A DNA stretch of 16,618 bases from CAZMUD01 sp964569715 (GTDB taxonomy: Bacteria; Chloroflexota; Dehalococcoidia; Dehalococcoidales; UBA2162): the NCBI GenBank assembly GCA_964569715.1, contig CAZMUD010000022.1, positions 1-16,618 on the forward strand, given 5' to 3'. A model generated the notes under the pieces. The model saw only the letters and a list, made by a program, of their open reading frames with translations, was not told the DNA's origin and made no database searches. Within the stretch, counting starts at the first letter, position 1, and each line of letters begins with the position of its first letter. Shown here piece by piece: positions 1 through 5,192 of the stretch. The position numbers and the translations under genes are program-made.

Positions 1-623
1 CTATAATCATACCTCTCATAAGCCTGCTCATGTTGCCACCACTTAGCACTATTACGCCCATGCAAGCGGATATAGCTTATACTACTTGTTGTCTCAGCTA
101 CTGGCGGTAAAAGATTGGGCAACTGTGGTTCATCGACACAACAGAAGCCCAAATCCAGATGCCGAAGCAAGTCAAATACCTCATCCCTTAACCACTGGGC
201 ATTACGGAATTCAATAACCACCGGTAGCTCACCCAGTTGTTCCCTAAACAGTCTGAGATAGTCCCAGTTATAGCGATTAAACCGGAAACTATATGGAAAC
301 TGAGCCAGAATGCAACCCAGCTTCCCAGCCGAGATGATAGGCTCTAACAATTGGTAAAAAGCCTTAAAAACGGAGTCATTATCTTCCCGCCGGTGGGTCA
401 TTTCTTGATTCGCTTTAATAGAAAACAGGAAACCTTCGCCTGTTTTCTCAGCCATAGCTTTCAGGCTGGACAGTTTAGGCAAAACATAATAGGTTGAGTT
501 TACCTCACAGGTATTAAATTCACGGGCGTAATAGATAAGCCATTCCCGCTTGGGCATACCTACCGGGTAAAAGTTCCCCACCCAGTCATCATAGCTAAAG
601 CCTGAAGTGCCAAGGTATATCAT
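1..623 (-). CDS. DUF72 (YecE-like) family protein, C-terminus cut by window edge
   Basis: About 207 residues are visible from the ATG at 623-621, and the frame stays open to the window edge, so the C-terminus is missing. The protein begins MIYLGTSGFSYDDW, the usual DUF72 N-terminus, which fixes the start. Later it shows VNSTYY, FSIKANQEMTH, LAQFPYSFRFN and, close to the edge, YIRLHGRN, all typical blocks of the DUF72/YecE TIM-barrel fold. Full family members are about 240 residues, so only about 30 are lost. The biochemical function of the family is not established. It is divergent from the Fur regulator gene. No Shine-Dalgarno at normal distance is present; a candidate promoter lies directly against the ATG, so the mRNA could be leaderless. 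Family call is confident; function is unknown. Confidence 0.88.
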   Translation of the reverse strand, partial: MIYLGTSGFSYDDWVGNFYPVGMPKREWLIYYAREFNTCEVNSTYYVLPKLSSLKAMAEKTGEGFLFSIKANQEMTHRREDNDSVFKAFYQLLEPIISAGKLGCILAQFPYSFRFNRYNWDYLRLFREQLGELPVVIEFRNAQWLRDEVFDLLRHLDLGFCCVDEPQLPNLLPPVAETTSSISYIRLHGRNSAKWWQHEQAYERYDY

Positions 624-629
624 ACTTCC

Positions 630-658
630 AGTGTACCCTATTTGCTCTATTTTATCAA
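630..658 (-). promoter_or_regulatory. Candidate sigma-70 promoter of the DUF72 gene, placed for a leaderless transcript
   Basis: On the minus strand TTGATA (658-653) and TACACT (635-630) are separated by exactly 17 bases. The -10 box ends 6 bases before the ATG at 623, so transcription would start at or next to the start codon. The boxes match consensus only moderately, so this is tentative. Confidence 0.4.
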
Positions 659-713
659 GCTCATCACCTAGATATTTACTTAACGACCTCGTTCTAGACC
701 AACCCTGAAACCC

Positions 714-742
714 TTGACAGCAAGGAGTGATTTTAATATAAT
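714..742 (+). promoter_or_regulatory. Strong sigma-70 promoter of the Fur-family gene
   Basis: TTGACA (714-719) and TATAAT (737-742) are separated by 17 bases: both hexamers and the spacing are full consensus. It lies 34 bases upstream of the regulator's ATG. The downstream edge abuts the palindrome at 744-766, which fits repression at the transcription start. Confidence 0.85.
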
Positions 743-743
743 G

Positions 744-766
744 TAAATGATAATATTTTTCATTTA
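744..766 (+). promoter_or_regulatory. Palindromic Fur/Zur/PerR-type operator
   Basis: The arms TAAATGA (744-750) and TCATTTA (760-766) are perfect inverted repeats around a 9-base AT-rich centre. The left half, TGATAAT, matches the half-site typical of Fur-superfamily boxes. It sits one base after the -10 hexamer, over the expected +1, and just before the gene for a Fur-family protein, so negative autoregulation is the natural reading. Which metal is sensed cannot be told from the box. Confidence 0.75.
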
Positions 767-775
767 GAGCCTGAG

Positions 776-1207
776 ATGAGACTTACAGAGAGAGAAGTAG
801 TAGCTTCGTTGAGGCGGTATGGCTATAAGCTTACCCCGCAGCGACGGGCAGTGATACAGGTAATCGCCTCCAGCCAGGACCACCTTACTCCAGCCACCAT
901 ATATCAGAAGGTGCATCAAGGCCACCCTAGTATCGGACTGGTAACCATTTACCGCACCCTTGAGATACTTGCCAAACTAGGGCTCATCTGTGAGCTACAC
1001 ACCGGAGGCATCTGCCGCAGCTACACAATTAGTACCCTACAGCACCACCACCACTTGATTTGTTCCAACTGCGGCGTAGTTATTGATTTCACCGGCCACG
1101 ACCTTAGTGAACTGGAGCAAAGCCTCTCTAAGGAGAGTGGGTTCAGAATAGACGGCCACTTGCTTGAGTTCTTTGGTCTCTGCCAGGTTTGCCAAAAAGC
1201 AACATAG
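776..1207 (+). CDS. Fur-family metal-responsive transcriptional regulator
   Basis: This is a 143-residue protein of standard Fur length. The N-terminal winged helix includes KLTPQRRAVI (18-27) and the recognition helix with VTIYRTLEIL (56-65). The dimerisation domain carries a four-histidine run (90-93) just before CSNC (C96, C99), and a second pair CQVC (C136, C139); together these give the structural zinc site of the family. Such proteins repress metal uptake or peroxide genes when loaded with Fe, Zn or Mn. The gene has its own consensus promoter and an overlapping palindromic operator, implying autoregulation. It is followed after 49 bases by a membrane protein gene that is probably a co-transcribed partner. 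Fur, Zur and PerR cannot be told apart from sequence alone. Confidence 0.93.
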   Translation: MRLTEREVVASLRRYGYKLTPQRRAVIQVIASSQDHLTPATIYQKVHQGHPSIGLVTIYRTLEILAKLGLICELHTGGICRSYTISTLQHHHHLICSNCGVVIDFTGHDLSELEQSLSKESGFRIDGHLLEFFGLCQVCQKAT

Positions 1208-1256
1208 GTCTTATTTAAGCAACGAAAATAATTTTTAATTAGCCCTAGATAAAAAA

Positions 1257-1895
1257 ATGCTCAGACGGATAGCCAGCGAACTCAGGCACCACAGCCCTTT
1301 TACTGCTCTGGGAGCAGCGAGCGGTATCATTGTCATGGTCATAATAATCTTTACTAATGTTCCTTCTCAAGCTTCCCAGGCTGCTTTCCATACCTTACAC
1401 CCACTCCATGTCGTTTTGAGCGCCCTGACGACCACAGCTATGTATAGAAAATATAGTAACGGGAAAATCTGGGCGGCGGTTTTGATTGGCTATTGCGGTT
1501 CTATTGGCATAGCCACCCTGAGCGACGCCATAATCCCCTATCTGGGAGGAGCCTTACTTGGTATTGAAATGGGATTTCATCTCCCCTTTATCGGGACTGA
1601 AAAAATGCCCTTTATTGGGATTGAAACCTGGAAGCTGGTAAATTCGGCAGCACTGGTTGGTATTATAATCGGTTATTTAAGACCTACAACCAAACTCCCA
1701 CATTCAGGACATGTGTTGTTAAGCACATGGGCATCACTATTCTACTTTACTGCCTTCGGCATAGCCCCTTGGATTCCTCTGCTCCCCTTTGTCTTCCTGT
1801 TTTTATTCCTTGCCGTTTGGCTTCCTTGCTGCGCGAGTGATATAGTGTTCCCCCTTCTATTCACCAGGGAGAGGTTGCACCACCAGCACGGGTAG
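1257..1895 (+). CDS. Polytopic membrane protein of unknown function linked to the Fur-family regulator
   Basis: This is a 212-residue hydrophobic protein with about six likely membrane segments (roughly 14-33, 45-63, 71-100, 126-141, 150-169, 171-190). I do not recognise a named family. Potential metal ligands are striking: HTLHPLH (45-51), D90, H108, HSGH (149-152), a CC pair at 190-191 followed by SD, and a C-terminal HHQH. Its position directly after a Fur-type regulator suggests a metal-related transport or sensing role, but this is only context. Residues PFIGTE (110-115) and PFIGIE (118-123) form a short tandem duplication in a loop between membrane segments. No clear Shine-Dalgarno precedes the ATG; the start is kept because the first membrane segment needs it. 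It precedes pyrD by 17 bases. Confidence 0.75.
   Translation: MLRRIASELRHHSPFTALGAASGIIVMVIIIFTNVPSQASQAAFHTLHPLHVVLSALTTTAMYRKYSNGKIWAAVLIGYCGSIGIATLSDAIIPYLGGALLGIEMGFHLPFIGTEKMPFIGIETWKLVNSAALVGIIIGYLRPTTKLPHSGHVLLSTWASLFYFTAFGIAPWIPLLPFVFLFLFLAVWLPCCASDIVFPLLFTRERLHHQHG
1584..1631 (+). repeat. 24-bp tandem duplication inside the membrane protein gene
   Basis: Two adjacent 24-base units (1584-1607, 1608-1631) share 16 of their first 18 bases, encoding PFIGTEKM and PFIGIETW. Both differences are C-to-T. The reading frame is kept. Confidence 0.7.
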
Positions 1896-1912
1896 CCTAT
1901 AATTCAATCAAT

Positions 1913-2839
1913 ATGGTAAATCTTTCCGTTCAATTAGCCCCCAAACACCCCCGGGGATTATTGCTAACTAACCCGGTGATGACTGCCTCCGGCACCTTTG
2001 GCTACGGCACGGAGTATAGCCACATGTTTGATATTCAAAAGCTAGGGGCTATCGTGTGCAAGGGAACTACTCTTGAGCCCAGGGACGGCAACCCCCAGCC
2101 CAGACTAGCCGAGACAGCTGGGGGCTTGCTCAACTCAATCGGGCTGGAGAATATTGGCGTCAACGCCTTAACTAAGGAAAAGGCACCAATCTGGGCAAGC
2201 TGGCACGTGCCGGTCATCGTTAATATTGCCGGTGAAACCGTTGGCGATTACACCCAGCTGGCCAGTCAGCTTGACGGGGTAGCTGGAATCAGTGGTCTTG
2301 AAGTAAACATCAGCTGCCCCAATATAAAAGCTGGTGGTGCCGAGTTCGGTGCCAACCCAGATTCAGCGGCAGAGGTAACCACCGCCGTCAGGCAAGCCAC
2401 TTCTCTGCCAATGCTGGTCAAATTGACCCCCGACACCAGTGATATAGCCAAGGTAGCGGTGGCAGTGGCTGAAGCCGGGGCTGATGCTATCTCCCTGATT
2501 AACACCCTGAAGGGTATGGCTATAGATATTACCAAGCGTAGCCCACTTTTAGGCAACATAACCGGAGGTCTATCTGGACCAGCCATAAAACCGGTGGCAC
2601 TATATATGGTATATGAGGTAGCCGGTGCCGTAGATATACCGGTCATTGGCTGCGGCGGCATCACTACCGCCAGTGATGCTCTGGAGTTCATTATGGCTGG
2701 AGCCAGCGCTATTCAGGTAGGCACAGCCAGCTTCACCGACCCCCGCGCCCCCCTCGATGTCCTGGAGGGAATAGAGCAATTTATGAAAAAAGAGGGGATA
2801 GAGGATATAGCTGAGCTTATTGGGGTTGCGCGGCGGTAA
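1913..2839 (+). CDS. pyrD: Dihydroorotate dehydrogenase, class 1B catalytic subunit
   Basis: A 308-residue FMN-dependent TIM-barrel enzyme that oxidises dihydroorotate to orotate in pyrimidine synthesis in the cytosol. Diagnostic blocks are ASGTFGYG (25-32), CKGTT (49-53), NPQPRLAE (60-67), NSIGLEN (74-80), VNISCPN (131-137) with the catalytic base Cys135, VKLTP (169-173), GGLSGPAIKP and GCGGI, and a phosphate-binding IQVGTA near the C-terminus. A Cys rather than Ser base marks class 1, and the overall pattern fits 1B, which normally needs the electron-transfer subunit PyrK; no pyrK lies in this window. The ATG is 17 bases after the membrane protein gene without an obvious Shine-Dalgarno. Class assignment is confident; 1A versus 1B is slightly less so. 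Confidence 0.95.
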   Translation: MVNLSVQLAPKHPRGLLLTNPVMTASGTFGYGTEYSHMFDIQKLGAIVCKGTTLEPRDGNPQPRLAETAGGLLNSIGLENIGVNALTKEKAPIWASWHVPVIVNIAGETVGDYTQLASQLDGVAGISGLEVNISCPNIKAGGAEFGANPDSAAEVTTAVRQATSLPMLVKLTPDTSDIAKVAVAVAEAGADAISLINTLKGMAIDITKRSPLLGNITGGLSGPAIKPVALYMVYEVAGAVDIPVIGCGGITTASDALEFIMAGASAIQVGTASFTDPRAPLDVLEGIEQFMKKEGIEDIAELIGVARR

Positions 2840-2904
2840 ATAACTTAGTTACACAAAATGGCTTATCGTTATCTGCTTTCCAGTACTTGCCCACATATAC
2901 GAAA

Positions 2905-3768
2905 CTACTTTTCCATGGCCTTAAGCATCCGCTCCAGCACAATCGCTACGCCATCGTCATCGTTACTGGCGGTGTGATACTTGGCAACAGCTATCACCTC
3001 TGAGACAGAGTTAGCGACTGCTATTGAGATACCACAGGCTGTCAGCATGTCAACATCAGGGATGTCGTCTCCAAAGGCGACTACATTAGCCAGCGAGATT
3101 TCTTGAGAATGGAGAAGTTGTCGCAGGGCACCTGGTTTCGAAGCTCTCACACTAATGATATTGAGAAACTTTGTCTCGTTAGACGGGATCACGGAAACCA
3201 AATCGCCAAACTTCCGGGAAATCTTACCAGCAACAGCTGAGAGGTCATGTCCCAGTCCATCGACAGCGATCTTGGTTGGCATTCTGGCTAGGGCTTGTTT
3301 CAACGATAAAACCATGTCTGGCGTCGCAGCATTAATCTTCCAAAGCATGTCCGGGTCAAGCGGCATATTCGTACCGAATTCGTAACCATCCAGCTCTACA
3401 ACCAGACGGACCTTCGGGTCCATGTCAAGAATGAGGTTGACAATATCTCCTGTGATCGCTGAAGGGAGTGCTTCCCGCACGAATCCAGATAATGGAGGCA
3501 CAGCTCTGGCAAGTGCCCCGTTCATTAGTATTAATGAACAACTGTTTACCAGCTCATCCCCTAGGAACCGACGTACGGTTCGGGCCGGGCGGGAAGTAGC
3601 CATGATGACCGGAATGCTTTGCCTAACACACCTTTTGACCGCCACACAGTTACGTTCGGATAGTTGCGTTTGGCTGTTCAATAAGGTTCCATCCAGGTCA
3701 ATTGCAATCGCACCGGGCGGCTGATCGAAACTGGGGAGCTTTGTTATTCTTTCATTCTTGGCACACAT
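2905..3768 (-). CDS. Cof-type HAD-superfamily phosphatase
   Basis: From ATG 3768 the protein is 287 residues, normal for Cof/Cof-like (subclass IIB) phosphatases that hydrolyse sugar phosphates or similar metabolites. All four HAD motifs are seen: DLDGTLL (nucleophile and acid-base Asp), ATSRP with the motif II Ser, Lys in SKPGALRQLL, and GDDIPDVDML for Mg binding. The last replaces the usual Asn of GDxxND with Pro, though the flanking acidic residues remain. An in-frame TTG at 3807 would add 13 residues (GQKKCKDGLSRH) unlike the family N-terminus, so I prefer 3768, although neither start has a good Shine-Dalgarno. It is the last gene of the ybeY cluster. Substrate unknown. Confidence 0.87.
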   Translation of the reverse strand: MCAKNERITKLPSFDQPPGAIAIDLDGTLLNSQTQLSERNCVAVKRCVRQSIPVIMATSRPARTVRRFLGDELVNSCSLILMNGALARAVPPLSGFVREALPSAITGDIVNLILDMDPKVRLVVELDGYEFGTNMPLDPDMLWKINAATPDMVLSLKQALARMPTKIAVDGLGHDLSAVAGKISRKFGDLVSVIPSNETKFLNIISVRASKPGALRQLLHSQEISLANVVAFGDDIPDVDMLTACGISIAVANSVSEVIAVAKYHTASNDDDGVAIVLERMLKAMEK

Positions 3769-3819
3769 ATGTCTGCTTAACCCATCCTTGCACTTCTTCT
3801 GTCCCAATCATCCAGTCAT

Positions 3820-4392
3820 TTATTCTTCCACCAGCTTTTGGCCGGCGAGGAAGGCCTGGTGTAAGGCGTCAGGGTGTTTGGCTATGGCCCCTTTCTCATC
3901 CACCCCCGGGAAGAGCAGTTCTCCAGTGTAGGTAATATCCAGGATTCTAAAGACGGTCTTTACCATGACCAGCGCCGGCTCAAACAGGTCGGTTATCTTT
4001 CTGCCACCAACGGAAATAAAGAACCCCTTCCTCTCTCGCCCGCTGCCTAATGGCGGTATTTTAAGCACATATTTCCTTGCCCATAGTGCCTGGAAGCGGT
4101 CAATCATCGCCTTCATCTGGGCGGTTACCCCCGTAAACTGGATGGGAGAAGCCAGCACTATTCGGTCTGCCTGCTCCAGTTCCCGGTACACCATCTGCAT
4201 ATCGTCCTGAACCTTGCACTTTCCTTTCTCCAAGCAGGCATCGCAGTGCTGACAGGGGGTAATCTTAAGGTCGTTAAGGATAATAGTTTTAACCTCAGCC
4301 CCTTGGCTGGCGGCGCCTCTCATAACTTCAGCCAGCAGCATATCGGTATTACCATCCCGCCGCGGGCTGCCAGCAATACCAAGAATTTTCAC
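3820..4392 (-). CDS. Iron-sulfur flavoprotein (NADPH-dependent FMN reductase fold)
   Basis: A 190-residue flavodoxin-like redox protein. The N-terminal GSPRRDGNT (8-16) is the FMN phosphate loop. A compact cysteine cluster, C47, C50, C53 and C59 in CQHCDACLEKGKC, is the CX2CX2CX5C signature of archaeal-type iron-sulfur flavoproteins, which carry one FMN and one 4Fe-4S cluster and shuttle electrons in anaerobes. ASPIQFTGVTAQMKAMIDR follows, usual for the family. The start is GTG at 4392: GGAGGGG lies 7 bases upstream, and the GTGA overlaps the ybeY stop, indicating translational coupling. Electron donor and acceptor are unknown. The family is typical of strict anaerobes and supports an anaerobic host. 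Confidence 0.88.
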   Translation of the reverse strand: MKILGIAGSPRRDGNTDMLLAEVMRGAASQGAEVKTIILNDLKITPCQHCDACLEKGKCKVQDDMQMVYRELEQADRIVLASPIQFTGVTAQMKAMIDRFQALWARKYVLKIPPLGSGRERKGFFISVGGRKITDLFEPALVMVKTVFRILDITYTGELLFPGVDEKGAIAKHPDALHQAFLAGQKLVEE

Positions 4393-4865
4393 TTCAGTTC
4401 CCCTCCAATAGAACTCAGGATTTCCGCCTCTCTGGCTCTCATCTGGCGCTCAAGCTCAGGCGTATTATGCTCATAACCCAGGAGGTGAAGCACCCCATGA
4501 ATTATGAGAATGGCTATCTCCCTTCCTACCGAATGCCGATGCTCTTCAGCCTGGATAACTGCCTGAGGGTAGGCAATAATCACCTCGCCAAGGTGCTGTA
4601 TTCCGTCTGGAGGTGCTACAAAGGGAGCAAGGTCTTCCCCGAGCGGCTCGGGGAGCATAGCAAAGGCTAGCACATCAGTAGGCTCATCTTTCCCCAGGTA
4701 GCTCAAATTTAGCTGGTGCACCCTTTCCTGACCGACAATAACCAGACCAAGCTCCACTCTGGAATCGGCACCCTGAGCAACAAGGACTTTCTCAGCCACA
4801 CTCTCCAGCCAGCTCGCCTCAAGGCACCCCTCAAGACCCTCATCAAATAAAACATTAATCTCCAT
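4389..4865 (-). CDS. ybeY: Endoribonuclease YbeY (16S rRNA maturation)
   Basis: This is a metal-dependent single-strand RNase acting in 16S rRNA 3'-end maturation and ribosome quality control. The zinc motif HGVLHLLGYEH is complete, with three His spaced as H-x3-H-x5-H. Upstream are DEPTDVLAFAM (family DxxTDVLSFP) and HLGEVII (family LGDIVI). From ATG 4865 it has 158 residues, typical length. An in-frame TTG at 4874 would add three residues only; no Shine-Dalgarno favours it. The stop overlaps the GTG of the iron-sulfur flavoprotein gene by four bases. In many bacteria ybeY sits near phoH or era; neither is visible here, so the partnership with a redox protein and a HAD phosphatase is local. 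Confidence 0.95.
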   Translation of the reverse strand: MEINVLFDEGLEGCLEASWLESVAEKVLVAQGADSRVELGLVIVGQERVHQLNLSYLGKDEPTDVLAFAMLPEPLGEDLAPFVAPPDGIQHLGEVIIAYPQAVIQAEEHRHSVGREIAILIIHGVLHLLGYEHNTPELERQMRAREAEILSSIGGELK

Positions 4866-4919
4866 TTGTGCCAATCATCATAACACAGCCCAGGGAAGCC
4901 CTCAAATGGATTCTTATCT

Positions 4920-5072
4920 ACCTCACCCCCTTTATCCCCCTCTCTTTCAAAGGAGAGGGGGAATTGGTTAGGTAGGAGGGGCTTCGCCTCTCTTTGACTC
5001 TCGTTTGCTGCTCCTTCTGTCTAGTGCATCATTGCGAGCCAAAGGGGAAGGGGGATAAAGGGGGATGGGGTT
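4920..5072. repeat. Inverted-repeat, G/C-run intergenic element (copy 1)
   Basis: A 15-base arm CCCCCTTTATCCCCC (4926-4940) is repeated perfectly in inverse at 5050-5064, with weaker matches outside. Inside are a hairpin (CCCCCTCTC at 4936-4944 against GAGAGGGGG at 4953-4961) and a GGGGCTTCGCC stretch near 4978-4988. The left half recurs at 12222-12290. The layout resembles a small non-autonomous (MITE-like) or REP-like element; there is no coding capacity. Confidence 0.7.
5044..5070 (+). other. G-quadruplex motif upstream of relA
   Basis: Four G runs of 4, 5, 5 and 4 bases (5044-5047, 5050-5054, 5060-5064, 5067-5070) are separated by loops AA, ATAAA and AT. This satisfies the standard four-run, short-loop G4 pattern with four-tetrad potential. 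It forms the right arm of the inverted-repeat element and ends about 60 bases before the relA -35 box. Confidence 0.6.
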
Positions 5073-5130
5073 ATTAGTTATCAAAGGGGGGAGGATATTA
5101 AAAAGAGGGGCTGATACTCCTCTTATAGAT

Positions 5131-5159
5131 TTTACACAAGCAGCCCCTTACGCTATACT
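5131..5159 (+). promoter_or_regulatory. Sigma-70 promoter of relA
   Basis: TTTACA (5131-5136) and TATACT (5154-5159) are separated by 17 bases, with the ATG at 5193. Each hexamer differs from consensus at one position. Confidence 0.65.
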
Positions 5160-5192
5160 GTAGTTATAGTTTAGCTATTGGTGAGGCGAGTA

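Larger units (their letters stand above)
4866..5177. other. Non-coding region between ybeY and relA
   Basis: These 312 bases hold no supported gene. They contain the inverted-repeat element (4920-5072), a G-quadruplex motif (5044-5070) and the relA promoter (5131-5159). ybeY and relA are divergent here, so a ybeY promoter should also lie here, but I could not pick one with confidence. Confidence 0.7.

Noticed and set aside
1898..1903. TATAAT just before pyrD as a pyrD promoter
   Set aside because: It lies only about 10 bases before the ATG and has no -35 partner at suitable spacing; the gene is more likely read from the upstream promoter.
2035..2691. Minus-strand open frames inside pyrD
   Set aside because: They lie opposite a full-length, motif-complete pyrD and encode nothing family-like; they are shadows of its codon bias.
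4246..4670. Plus-strand frames opposite ybeY and the flavoprotein
   Set aside because: Both minus-strand genes have full active-site or cofactor motifs; the opposite frames have none.
4920..5072. CRISPR array or tRNA in the G/C-run region
   Set aside because: Only one inverted pair is present, with no regularly spaced direct repeats and no cloverleaf.
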